Shown here: piece after piece, positions 36,335-44,547 of the stretch | How positions within the stretch are numbered: the stretch's first letter is position 1 | How the letters are laid out: each line of letters opens with the position of its first letter | Assembly: GCA_964549275.1 (NCBI GenBank) | Contig: CAZJUP010000010.1 | Location: 30,619-94,618, forward strand | Direction of reading: 5' to 3' | Length of the DNA: 64,000 bases | Source: CAZJUP01 sp964549275 | GTDB taxonomy: Bacteria > Fidelibacterota > Marinisomatia > Marinisomatales > TCS55 | Position numbers and translations under genes: made by a program | Notes under the pieces: generated by a model | Seen by the model: the letters and a program-made list of their open reading frames with translations, nothing else | Told to the model about the DNA's origin: nothing | Databases searched by the model: none

Positions 36335-36804
36335 CTAAATCTTGGATATTTCAAGGTAATCCTGATAGGTTTTAATTAGATAAATATTTATCTGAATATG
36401 ATAAAATATACTGGTCTGTAAAGTACCCTTTACATCAAAAAAAGTTAGATCTAAATGATGTTATTTATATTTGGCGTTCAGCAGGAAATAATAATCTACC
36501 TTCGGGAATAATTGCCAAAGGAAAGGTAATTGAAGAGTGTAAAAACAAAAATGAAGTAGATCACCCAGAATATCTTGGTAGCCATCTTTATTTTCCCCAA
36601 TGTGATGGTGAAACATCTAATGTAAAGAGTGGCATTCGAATTTTAGGAAAAAGGCTTTATCCCAATACCGGAATGGTTCAACGTAGTGAATTTCTAAATG
36701 ATGATATCCTTTCCTCGGCAACAATAATTAAAGCACCTATGGCAACTAATTTTATTTTATCGGATCGGCAAGCACATAAAATTGAAAAGTTATGGACCGG
36801 ATAA
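36319..36804 (+). pseudogene. EVE-domain protein, broken by an in-frame TAA
   Basis: Translation from the ATG at 36319 gives KSWIFQGNPDRF, then a stop (TAA, 36373-36375), then an open frame LDKYLSEYDKIYWSVKYP and further through VIYIWRSAGNNNLPSGIIAKG to the stop at 36802. These are classic EVE-domain landmarks (N-terminal WIFQGNP, central YIWRSAG). EVE domains bind modified bases and are common in restriction and defence islands. After the stop the same frame stays open to 36882 and holds a SCAKC motif, a possible eroded fusion. A sequencing error is the alternative to real decay. Overlaps the HEPN gene end by 16 bp. Confidence 0.8.
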
Positions 36805-36883
36805 AACAAAAATCGTGCGGATAAAGTTTCTTGTGCAAAATGCGTTAAAAATAAAGAAGTGATTTTGATAAAAGGACATTAAT

Positions 36884-37255
36884 TCAATTATCTGTTTCAA
36901 CTAACTTTGATACATGCTCATTAAACCCTGCATTTTTAATCTTTTTCATAACTTCTACGGTAACATTATAATGATGTTTTAAAATCCATAATGCTTGGAG
37001 TTCGTAGACAGTTCTCATAGGGTAGAGGACTTCTCGCCATTTTTTTTCAGATAATCTCTGGATCAGTCCTTCAGCAGCATACCAGGTAATATTGCGTTTT
37101 TCAAGTATAAACATACCGTGAGTGATTTTATTTAGCGCATCTATAAGCTCATCCATTGTTACTGATGGCCCATCAAACTCACTTGGTTCGATTTTCGCAA
37201 CAATTTTTGGCTGTGAAGCCAATCTGAATACCGGTTTTTCTTCTGTAATTATCAT
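36884..37255 (-). CDS. Hypothetical protein
   Basis: About 123 residues from the ATG at 37255 (MIITEEKPVFRLASQ); the frame is open to a TTG at 37294. Soluble and mostly helical in its second half, with YAAEGLIQRLSEKKWREVLY. No family recognised. It is the only minus-strand gene of the island, convergent with the broken EVE gene. Confidence 0.45.
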   Translation of the reverse strand: MIITEEKPVFRLASQPKIVAKIEPSEFDGPSVTMDELIDALNKITHGMFILEKRNITWYAAEGLIQRLSEKKWREVLYPMRTVYELQALWILKHHYNVTVEVMKKIKNAGFNEHVSKLVETDN

Positions 37256-37469
37256 GTTCACTGGTGCTGAATGAAATAAGCCATATGTATTCAAACAAAC
37301 ATTAAAATAAATATTTTATTCTTTTCATTGAAAAAATACTTTGGTGGGCATTTCATTATCAGAATATTTTTTATATTAACGAGAGGACACTGGTCATGTG
37401 TACCAAAAATCATCTATAATATTAATTGTTCCCATTATGGGAACTTATGTATATTCGTTACACTTAAAT

Positions 37470-37763
37470 ATGAGAATAATTGCAATAAAGTCATTGAGAG
37501 AGTTTTGGGAAGAATACCATGATGCAGAGGGACCGCTACGTGCTTGGTATGTTGAAGCAATAGCGGCTCAATGGAAAAAACCAAATGATATTAAGAAAAA
37601 ATACAAATCAGCCAGCATTCTCGGAAATAACAGGGCAGTTTTTAATATTGCAGGGAATAAATACAGATTAGTCACAGCGATTAAATATGAATACCAAATC
37701 GTATACATTAGATTTGTTGGTACCCATAAGCAGTATGATAAAATAAATGCAAAAGAGGTGTAG
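37470..37763 (+). CDS. higB: HigB-family mRNA interferase toxin
   Basis: 97 residues from MRIIAIKSLREFWEEY at 37470; the frame is open from 37398, but that leader is not conserved. Family motifs DAEGPLRAWY, NNRAVFNIAGNKYRLV and YIRFVGTHKQYDKI are those of the HigB_toxin group, ribosome-dependent RelE-fold RNases. The antitoxin-like gene follows two bases later, the toxin-first order typical of higBA. It sits near the right edge of the island, a common place for stabilising modules. Confidence 0.9.
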   Translation: MRIIAIKSLREFWEEYHDAEGPLRAWYVEAIAAQWKKPNDIKKKYKSASILGNNRAVFNIAGNKYRLVTAIKYEYQIVYIRFVGTHKQYDKINAKEV

Positions 37764-37765
37764 AA

Positions 37766-38116
37766 ATGGAAATTAAACCCATCAAAAATGAAAAAGATTA
37801 TGAAGCAGCGCTTTGCCAAGTTGAGGAACTATGGGATTCAAAAATGGGATCTCCCGAAGGGGATATTCTCGAAGTTCTGACAATATTGATTGAAACCTAT
37901 GAAAAGCAACATTATCCTATATTACCACCCGATCCAATTGATGCAATTTTGTTCCGCATGGAACAACTTGGTATGAAACAAAAAGATTTAGGAATGTTGA
38001 TTGGTGGGCCAAATAGGGCATCTGAAGTGTTGCATGGTAAAAGGCAATTAACAGTAAAAATGATTAACACTCTGCGTGAAAAATTGCAAATTCCTGCAGA
38101 GTCATTATTGGGATAA
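37766..38116 (+). CDS. higA: HigA-family antitoxin (HTH XRE)
   Basis: 116 residues. The N-terminal half (about 1-65) matches the long HigA form; a C-terminal XRE helix-turn-helix (about 66-110, MKQKDLGMLIGGPNRASEVL) would bind the operon promoter. Two bases after higB. It probably neutralises HigB and represses the operon. Confidence 0.9.
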   Translation: MEIKPIKNEKDYEAALCQVEELWDSKMGSPEGDILEVLTILIETYEKQHYPILPPDPIDAILFRMEQLGMKQKDLGMLIGGPNRASEVLHGKRQLTVKMINTLREKLQIPAESLLG

Positions 38117-38544
38117 AAATCTAAAAAACGACAAATCAAAAATTTTAGTATCCCCGAAACCATAAGATATCTTATTGAAAATTAATTGCGAATAAATTGA
38201 GAAGGTGGATTGAATAAAAAACAAGGCACAAACCCCTGTAAGTTCGGCAATATTTTCGGAGGAGAAAAACTTCAAAACCGTTGTCTCCATGCGAGTGGGG
38301 AGCTGGGTTCGATTCCCAGGCGTTCCCGCAAGAAGTTTCACTCCTAGTTAACAAGGAGTTGAGATTTAATGGATATCATAATCTGTAGTAATTCTGCACT
38401 TTATCTTTATTCCTCATAGTTTTCCCCCCTTCACCTCATCGCTTGTTATTCTTGAGGAAAAACTGCTAATTTTCCCACTGATGATTGATACATAATAATG
38501 AATAAACTAAACTTTAATTTACTATAAAAGAACAGGGACGGTTC
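38117..38544. other. Intergenic region around the right island edge
   Basis: Apart from the attachment repeat, I see a small hairpin ACTCCT / AGGAGT (38340-38359) without a T-run, perhaps the former selC terminator, and an A+T-rich stretch before the histone-like gene. No coding frame I can support. Confidence 0.5.
38270..38331 (+). repeat. Right attachment repeat (detached tRNA-Sec 3' half)
   Basis: Exact 62-bp copy of 31652-31713 without any 5' tRNA half in front, so it cannot fold as a tRNA. Presumably the original chromosomal 3' end of selC displaced by the insertion. Zero mismatches in a copy with no evident function point to a recent insertion. Confidence 0.9.
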
Positions 38545-38826
38545 ATGAATAAAAAGAAAAGATTGGTACAACATAAGCACAGAAAAAACAAGGCACGGTT
38601 AAAGGCAATCAAAATGTCTTCCATTCAAGCCGGGAAAAAATCGGCACCGAAAGAAGATCCTAAAAAAGCTCCAGCAAAAAAAGCGTCGGTAAAAGCTACT
38701 CCGGTGAAAAAAACACCAGCAAAGAAAACACCAACAAAAAAAGCAACAGCCAATAAAACTGCTACAAAAAAAGCGACACCCAAAAAACCTACAGCTAAGA
38801 AACCAGCAGTTAAAAAAGCAGAATAA
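38545..38826 (+). CDS. Lysine/alanine-rich histone H1-like protein
   Basis: 93 residues. Residues 1-25 are basic (KKKRLVQHKHRKNKARLK); the rest is repeats of the KKxPAKK, KKATPKK type, like eukaryotic H1 tails and bacterial HctA/AlgP-like proteins. It is probably disordered and binds DNA or RNA. Low complexity rules out firm homology; an A-rich codon bias follows from the lysines. First gene outside the island. Confidence 0.75.
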   Translation: MNKKKRLVQHKHRKNKARLKAIKMSSIQAGKKSAPKEDPKKAPAKKASVKATPVKKTPAKKTPTKKATANKTATKKATPKKPTAKKPAVKKAE

Positions 38827-38844
38827 CTTTCACCGTTCTTAATT

Positions 38845-39042
38845 TTGTCATCAAAAATACGGTTATTATTCGGAGGTTTGTTTGTTGTAGGTATGGCCAG
38901 TTCATTGATATATGGGTGGATGTTAAAGCGGAGCGGAGACGCTTTTAATCATATATGGATTTTGGGGTTATTATTTGCAGTAGCAGCCCTAAACCAACTT
39001 CAGAAAGCTGTTAAATCCGGAGAGGACAAAGAAGATTCCTAA
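38845..39042 (+). CDS. Small two-helix membrane protein
   Basis: 65 residues with two hydrophobic helices (about 6-25 and 36-52) and a charged tail SGEDKEDS. The start is TTG (38845), 18 bp after the previous stop. No family recognised. Confidence 0.5.
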   Translation: MSSKIRLLFGGLFVVGMASSLIYGWMLKRSGDAFNHIWILGLLFAVAALNQLQKAVKSGEDKEDS

Positions 39043-39102
39043 TCCCGATTTGCATCCAGCAATCAGTAGGGGTGCATCCTTCCATCAATGGTTAAGGATT
39101 TA

Positions 39103-39213
39103 TTAAAAACCGTATCTTACCGCCAAAATCCAAGTGATAATGAATACAATGATGAGTGCGATGAGGGTCGCTTTTTCCCAGGTTGGGAAAAATGAGGTAT
39201 GTTTTGTAGGCAT
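39103..39213 (-). CDS. Possible 36-residue single-helix membrane protein
   Basis: Frame MPTKHTSFFPTWEKATLIAL followed by a hydrophobic helix and the end AVRYGF. GGGGA lies a few bases before the ATG on the minus strand. Size and shape are like small subunits of membrane complexes, but there is no recognisable family or complex nearby. Could be chance. Confidence 0.4.
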   Translation of the reverse strand: MPTKHTSFFPTWEKATLIALIIVFIITWILAVRYGF

Positions 39214-39334
39214 GATTCCCCGCTTTGTTTCCTGTATATATTATACCGGATTTATGTTCCTGAAACAAGGATAGAATGTTTGCATTGAATAAAAATAATC
39301 GGTGTAAATTTACCATGATGAGTCTATACCTATC

Positions 39335-40105
39335 ATGAAATCGGCAATCCATCAATATCTGAATACCTATGAACCCTTTATCCTTTTTGGACCGGACCAT
39401 ATTTGGGCTTTGATAGTTACTGTCGTTTTGACCATAGGGATACCCTGGTATGCAAAAACACGATTGAATCCTGGTCAACAGCAGATGATGGGGACAGTAA
39501 TCGGGTTTGTTGTGATGTCAAATTATGTGGCATGGGTTATTTTAGAACTGGGAGCCGGGACCTTCAGTTTGAAATTACACCTTCCTCTTCATTTATGTCG
39601 ATTTGCCAACTTGGCTATCCCTTTAGTGATGTGGAAACGAGATTACAGGATGTATGAAATTTTGTATTTTTGGGGATTATCCGGCGTGATCCAAGGAGCC
39701 ATTACACCAGACATTGTCGAAGGCTTTCCTCATTTTCATTTCTTGCGGTTTTTTGTAGGTCATAACGGTCTAATTTTAGCAATTGTATATGCTACTGTAG
39801 TTTATGGCATGCGCCCCACATATAAAAGCATTTGGAAAGCTCTCATCGCCATGAATATCTTTCTAGTCATCGCTCTTGTTATGAACTTGATAGTTGGGGC
39901 GAATTATTTTTGGATTCTTGGCAAACCTTCTGTTCCGTCTCTATTGGATTATATGGGTCCTTGGCCATGGTATATTCTAACAGGTGAATTTGTGGCTCTT
40001 ATTCATTTTGGAATTGCTTATCTTCCAATAATTTGGTTAAACCGAAGACAAACCCTCGTTCCGATAAACCCTGTGGCCATTTCCGGCGATAAGATAAAAA
40101 AATAA
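39335..40105 (+). CDS. TIGR02206/YwaF-family membrane protein
   Basis: 256 residues with about seven membrane helices. Motifs such as LPLHLCRFANLAIPL, GLSGVIQGAITPD and the early FGPDHIWAL match the TIGR02206 (YwaF) family. Function is unknown in the family. Confidence 0.8.
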   Translation: MKSAIHQYLNTYEPFILFGPDHIWALIVTVVLTIGIPWYAKTRLNPGQQQMMGTVIGFVVMSNYVAWVILELGAGTFSLKLHLPLHLCRFANLAIPLVMWKRDYRMYEILYFWGLSGVIQGAITPDIVEGFPHFHFLRFFVGHNGLILAIVYATVVYGMRPTYKSIWKALIAMNIFLVIALVMNLIVGANYFWILGKPSVPSLLDYMGPWPWYILTGEFVALIHFGIAYLPIIWLNRRQTLVPINPVAISGDKIKK

Positions 40106-40153
40106 TATTCATGGTAGAACCATTTCAGCAAAAGAAGAAAACAATTTAATCCG

Positions 40154-40687
40154 ATGAATACGATAAATGGAGTTCACAGGATTGTCCTCTTTATATCATT
40201 CGGGATTATTCTGTCGAGCCTGACGAGCCAAATTTTTGAAAAAGAAAATCGGTTGTTTTGGGATGGAGGAGATTGGCGGCGAATCTCAAAAAGAGTACAG
40301 GGGAATACTGAAATGGAATATCGTATAAAATCCGCCTATATTAGTGGTGTATTGGATGGTCGATTATTTTATTACTTAAAATCCTGGGGTGTTAAACAAT
40401 CATTTTCAGATAGTCTTTATTCCGACCCCATTGATTACCTTACTCCCCGGCAAATGATAGGGACAATTGATAAATTTTACCGTGAACCCACAAACGTTTT
40501 TATTCCGGTTGTATCTGCCATGATAATTGCAAACCTTTATGGCGAACAGGTTTCCCAATCAACCATCGATGCTTATGTTACCCAAACAAAATTTTGGATT
40601 AATCAATTCATGCTGGACATGGAAGAGGAAGGGATGGGCAAACTCTTAGAAGAAAAGCAGAAAAATTATCTGGAAAGAAAGTACTAA
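40154..40687 (+). CDS. Hypothetical exported protein
   Basis: 177 residues with an N-terminal hydrophobic signal (about 11-27), then a helical domain (YISGVLDGRLFYYL, then EPTNVFIPVVSAMIIA). The spacing of these motifs is loosely like small Rap1a-type periplasmic proteins, but I would not assign it. Its 3' end overlaps the convergent gene by four bases. Confidence 0.55.
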   Translation: MNTINGVHRIVLFISFGIILSSLTSQIFEKENRLFWDGGDWRRISKRVQGNTEMEYRIKSAYISGVLDGRLFYYLKSWGVKQSFSDSLYSDPIDYLTPRQMIGTIDKFYREPTNVFIPVVSAMIIANLYGEQVSQSTIDAYVTQTKFWINQFMLDMEEEGMGKLLEEKQKNYLERKY

Positions 40688-41085
40688 TCAACGCGAATGA
40701 ATCCCGTTAAGGGATGCCAGGTATATATACGATAATCTCCGGAAAACTTTATTGTTCCCACATGAAAAGTGTAATGAAAAAACCGGTTTGGATTATAATT
40801 ATATTTTTTGCTTTTGGTGACTGAAAATCCCGAATTCAAAGCAGGGTCGGTAGGGCCGACTATTACAACACGCTTTTCAGAAATTTTTCGCCCTTCAGGA
40901 TCTGATTCAGTTATAAATCCCTCTAACTGTTCCACAGGATAATTGGTTTTGTTTTTAATTTTGATGGTCACACGAAGCAAATTTTTCCTGATAACCTCAG
41001 GGGACACCACAATATCAATGGGACCCTCCCGGTTTTGAGAAAAAACCAATGAAGAGATAAATATAAAGATGAGTAAAGATTTCAT
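40684..41085 (-). CDS. Hypothetical secreted beta-rich protein
   Basis: 133 residues from MKSLLIFIFISSLVFSQ at 41085, a clean signal peptide; the frame extends 39 bases upstream without support. The mature part looks like one beta-sandwich (VTIKIKNKTNYPVEQLEGF). No family recognised. Confidence 0.6.
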   Translation of the reverse strand: MKSLLIFIFISSLVFSQNREGPIDIVVSPEVIRKNLLRVTIKIKNKTNYPVEQLEGFITESDPEGRKISEKRVVIVGPTDPALNSGFSVTKSKKYNYNPNRFFHYTFHVGTIKFSGDYRIYTWHPLTGFIRVD

Positions 41086-41123
41086 GATTAAACTCCTGTA
41101 TAGAAATTTACGATGAACCACCA

Positions 41124-42200
41124 ATGACAGAAGCAGAATTTAAATCACTATTAAAAAAACTCGAGATAATGTTCCGAATTCGGCAAGTGGGCTCCAGTAA
41201 TGGTTCGTGGATCGCACTGGGGGAAATAAAGGAGAAATACACGCAGGCAGATTTAGAATACAGTCTTAAAAAAGACAACGTATCCTGCGCAATTCAAAAT
41301 CAAAATGGGGATGTATACTTAAAGATTAAATCGGTGAAAAATAATGTTATTCTTCGCATTCCAAAGATATCCCGAATTCATATGGCTCTCTTTTTTCTGA
41401 CCGTATTAACAACATTAATGGCAGGAGCCATGATGGAAGGGGGTAATCTTTGGAAAAATCCTTTGGATATCTTGAAGGGAATTCCTTTTTCTGTAACCTT
41501 AATGCTCATTTTAGGTACGCACGAATTTGGCCATTATTACTATGCGCAAAAACACAAAGTGGATGCGACATTGCCTTATTTTATCCCTGCACCTCCTTTT
41601 TTATTTTTAATTGGAACCTTTGGAGCTTTCATTAAAATTAAATCACCGATTTACCGGAAGGATGCTTTACTGGAAATTGGTGCAGCCGGTCCTATTGCAG
41701 GATTTTTGGTTGCAGTTCCCGCATTATTCATTGGGCTAATACTTTCAACCGTGGTTGAAAAAGCTGCAACGGAAGGGGCTATTCTTCTTGGAGATTCTAT
41801 ACTGATGAAAATATTTACGTGGATTATTTTTCCCGGATTGGGAGAAGCACAGGATGTCATGCTTCATCCCATTGCTTTTGCCGGGTGGATTGGGTTATTG
41901 GTCACCATGTTGAATCTTCTTCCTATCGGACAGTTAGATGGAGGACATATTGCTTATGCCATGCTGGGGAAAAAACATGATTTCGTTGCTAAAGCAGCTC
42001 TGTTTATGTTGATACCCCTTAGCTTCTTTTCATTGAATTGGCTGGTTTGGGGTCTTTTAATTCTTTTTCTCATGCGGACAACAAAACATCCCCCAATCCA
42101 AGATATCCAATCTCCCTTGTCCGAAAAAAATAAGAATGTAGGACTTGTCTGTTTAGTTATTTTCATTTTGTGTTTTATCCCCGCTCCTTTTCAAATCTAA
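41124..42200 (+). CDS. M50-family site-2-type membrane metalloprotease
   Basis: 358 residues with several membrane helices. The zinc motif HEFGH (133-137) and the downstream LLPIGQLDGGH (third ligand Asp) are intact. Probably intramembrane proteolysis of an unknown substrate; the large N-terminal soluble part (about 1-85) recalls the cyanobacterial/plant EGY group. Its stop overlaps the next start (TAATG). Confidence 0.88.
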   Translation: MTEAEFKSLLKKLEIMFRIRQVGSSNGSWIALGEIKEKYTQADLEYSLKKDNVSCAIQNQNGDVYLKIKSVKNNVILRIPKISRIHMALFFLTVLTTLMAGAMMEGGNLWKNPLDILKGIPFSVTLMLILGTHEFGHYYYAQKHKVDATLPYFIPAPPFLFLIGTFGAFIKIKSPIYRKDALLEIGAAGPIAGFLVAVPALFIGLILSTVVEKAATEGAILLGDSILMKIFTWIIFPGLGEAQDVMLHPIAFAGWIGLLVTMLNLLPIGQLDGGHIAYAMLGKKHDFVAKAALFMLIPLSFFSLNWLVWGLLILFLMRTTKHPPIQDIQSPLSEKNKNVGLVCLVIFILCFIPAPFQI

Positions 42201-44494
42201 TGTTCCGCTATTTTCTTGTATTGACCACGAGCTTTCTCATGGGACAGGTTCGAGTGGGAGAATGGAAATCGCTCACCTCTGCAATCCATATTAATACCAT
42301 TGTGGGGCTTGGAGATTCATTGGTTTGTGGGACAAATGGAGGGCTCCTTATTTTTCACGAAGATTCAGGCTTTGAATCCTTGACAAACTTAGATGGATTG
42401 GAGGTGACCTCTTTAAAAACCCTATTTAAGGATTCAAGAGAGCATATATGGCTTTCCGGTGATGGAATAGTCCAGGTGTATAATATCAGAGAAAAAACAT
42501 CCCTGGCCGTTTTCGATTTAGATTTAGATGAAGTTATAGGGTTTGATGAATTTAAAGGCGTGATATATGGCGCCTATCGTCAAGGAAGTCACTGGGGTAT
42601 TTCTGAATTTATCTATTCCAAAGAAAAATATTATTACCGGGATCTGTATGAACATCCACATCTCTCGTTTATCTCCGTAATTGAAGCAACCCATGAACAT
42701 ATTATTTTGGGAACGGAAAATGGATTACTTGTGGGTAACCCTCATGAATCCCATATTGCCCAATGGAACTATCCCTTATCAGTTCCATCCTCAGCTGTTC
42801 GAGCGCTCTCAGAGAAAAACGGGACCCTGGCGGTCGTGACTGAAGAAGGAGTTTATGGTCTAACGACTAATGGAATATGGACCCTCTTTCAAAAAGTCGA
42901 TTTCGAAGATATTCCCCTAAAGAATATTCACATATATTCAGATAATCATTTCTTGGCGATTTCTGATGATCGCCTGATTCGAATTACTGAAGATACGGCA
43001 GAAGATGCTGTAGATAACACGCAGACACAATACAAATTCAATACCGTTTACTTTAAAGGAAGTTCTGTTGTTATCGGAACAGATTTAGGGCTTGTGTGGA
43101 AAGGGGAGGAATTAAACTATAGTGCACCAGACCATTCAATACTTTCAAATCCTGATGTTGTGGCTTCGTTTCCTAATGGAAATCTTATAGCTGGCAATTC
43201 AAAAGGGTTATCTATACTTGAACCGGATGGGTGGAAAAACTTTATTACACGCCCCCTTAATATCACCCCTCATCAGCGAAACAAGATTCAATTGACTGAA
43301 TTAAAAATATCATTGGGATCTCATCTTAAGGATCTATTGGTATTGGATTCAGAAACCATAGTTCTCGGGTATGCCGGTGGATTGGTTCTAGATGGAGATG
43401 GAGGGGTTGCCATAATTAATTTTACAAATGTCAAACCGAATATTACCATAGCCGGATATCCTGAAATCCCTTCTTTTTTCGAAGCGGACGGAGATTTGTC
43501 TCTTCATGTATTAGATATGGAAACCGATAAAAAATCCAATGTTTGGATTATTACTGATAATACTGAAAACAAACCCTTAAGTGTATTTAACGGGGAGAAT
43601 TGGAAGTCATTTTCCGTTGCGGAGTCCGGAAATACATTAACATCAGACCCTACTGCTGTAACGATCGATAACTTTAATCGGGTATGGGTAGGTAAAGAAA
43701 CCGGTTTAACCATGGTAAAAATCACTGGGGACGTCCTTTCTCCGGAGACCCAAACTTGGGTCACGGTGGAGGTGAATCCAGGATTCCAGAATCGCAGCGT
43801 ACTGGATTTAGCTGTTTCACCGAAAAACAGGTTGTTTGTTTTAACACCTATTGGATTGTTTTATAAAGATTTGCAGGTATCAGAAGAAAATCCTGTTCTT
43901 GCCATTGGACCTCTAACTCCGGAAGGCCAATTGTATCCATATTTCCCGAATGTTTCTTTTCAGGAAGGGGCAAGAGTCAGGATTGACCCTAAGGGAAACG
44001 TTTGGGCATCCTCTGAATCAGACGGAGTTCACATTTTATTGGAAAATGGCGAATTATGGCCAGGTCCTGCCGGCCTGAGAAAGGAAAACAGTGACTTATT
44101 ATCTAATCATGTTAAGGATATATCATTTAATCAAGAAGATGGATTAGCATATATCGCGACAAATAGAGGAATGAGTGTTTTGCGGATTCCGTTTGCCAAC
44201 GAAAAAAAATCCTTTAGTGAAATTGAAATTTTTCCCAGTCCCTATCGAATTCCCAATCAATCCCCAATGGTGATCACAAACCTGATGGATAATTCTTCAG
44301 TAAAAATTATGACTTTAAACGGCAAAGTCATCAGGACACTAACAGTTGGGGAAAGTGATTCTCATGGGTATCAAGTTTTTTGGGATGGATTAAATGATGA
44401 AGGGAAATTTGTCGGAAGTGGTGTTTATTTGGTTGCAATGTATAATACATCGGGTGACACAGGAATAGAAAAAATAACCGTGATTAGACAATAA
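42200..44494 (+). CDS. porZ: PorZ-like T9SS beta-propeller protein
   Basis: 764 residues from MFRYFLVLTTSFLMGQ at 42200; a frame extension 30 bases upstream would overlap the protease gene. Signal peptide, then propeller blades (GEWKSLTSAIHINTIVGL, GTNGGLLIF, GTENGLLVG, ATNRGMSVL) and a C-terminal sorting domain (about 675-764, IEIFPSPYRI then GVYLVAMYN). Length and layout match PorZ of Porphyromonas (776), which works with PorU at the outer membrane. Alternative: an ordinary T9SS-exported propeller protein. Confidence 0.75.
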   Translation: MFRYFLVLTTSFLMGQVRVGEWKSLTSAIHINTIVGLGDSLVCGTNGGLLIFHEDSGFESLTNLDGLEVTSLKTLFKDSREHIWLSGDGIVQVYNIREKTSLAVFDLDLDEVIGFDEFKGVIYGAYRQGSHWGISEFIYSKEKYYYRDLYEHPHLSFISVIEATHEHIILGTENGLLVGNPHESHIAQWNYPLSVPSSAVRALSEKNGTLAVVTEEGVYGLTTNGIWTLFQKVDFEDIPLKNIHIYSDNHFLAISDDRLIRITEDTAEDAVDNTQTQYKFNTVYFKGSSVVIGTDLGLVWKGEELNYSAPDHSILSNPDVVASFPNGNLIAGNSKGLSILEPDGWKNFITRPLNITPHQRNKIQLTELKISLGSHLKDLLVLDSETIVLGYAGGLVLDGDGGVAIINFTNVKPNITIAGYPEIPSFFEADGDLSLHVLDMETDKKSNVWIITDNTENKPLSVFNGENWKSFSVAESGNTLTSDPTAVTIDNFNRVWVGKETGLTMVKITGDVLSPETQTWVTVEVNPGFQNRSVLDLAVSPKNRLFVLTPIGLFYKDLQVSEENPVLAIGPLTPEGQLYPYFPNVSFQEGARVRIDPKGNVWASSESDGVHILLENGELWPGPAGLRKENSDLLSNHVKDISFNQEDGLAYIATNRGMSVLRIPFANEKKSFSEIEIFPSPYRIPNQSPMVITNLMDNSSVKIMTLNGKVIRTLTVGESDSHGYQVFWDGLNDEGKFVGSGVYLVAMYNTSGDTGIEKITVIRQ

Positions 44495-44525
44495 TTCTTT
44501 GGAAGAATTACCAAAAACGGAGCAT

Positions 44526-44547
44526 GAAAAGCCCTCTAAGGGTTTTC
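44526..44547. terminator. Bidirectional terminator hairpin between porZ-like gene and add
   Basis: GAAAA-G-CCCT / AGGG-TTTTC with loop CTA. U-rich on both strands, so it can serve both convergent genes. It spans the add stop codon at 44536-44538. Confidence 0.5.

Larger units (their letters stand above)
31652..38331. mobile_element. Genomic island inserted in the tRNA-Sec gene
   Basis: About 6.6 kb bounded by a 62-bp exact direct repeat: 31652-31713 (3' half of the intact tRNA-Sec) and 38270-38331 (a detached copy). This is the usual footprint of a tyrosine recombinase that integrates at the anticodon loop of a tRNA gene. Cargo includes a VIT/vWA protein with sortase, small ORFs, a HEPN-like protein, a broken EVE gene and a HigBA toxin-antitoxin pair. 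No integrase or excisionase gene is recognisable, so the element is either decayed or relies on an enzyme in trans. The 35-37 kb part is clearly richer in A+T than the sortase genes. Confidence 0.85.

Noticed and set aside
36319..36804. Selenoprotein explanation for the interrupted EVE gene
   Set aside because: The interrupting codon is TAA, not TGA, so tRNA-Sec cannot decode it.
31711..38331. Prophage or CRISPR content of the island
   Set aside because: No phage structural genes, no regularly spaced repeats, and no cas-like genes are visible.
39092..39478. 128-residue minus-strand frame
   Set aside because: Antisense to the YwaF-like gene over half its length; cysteine/histidine-rich shadow. 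A separate 36-codon frame in this interval is listed instead.
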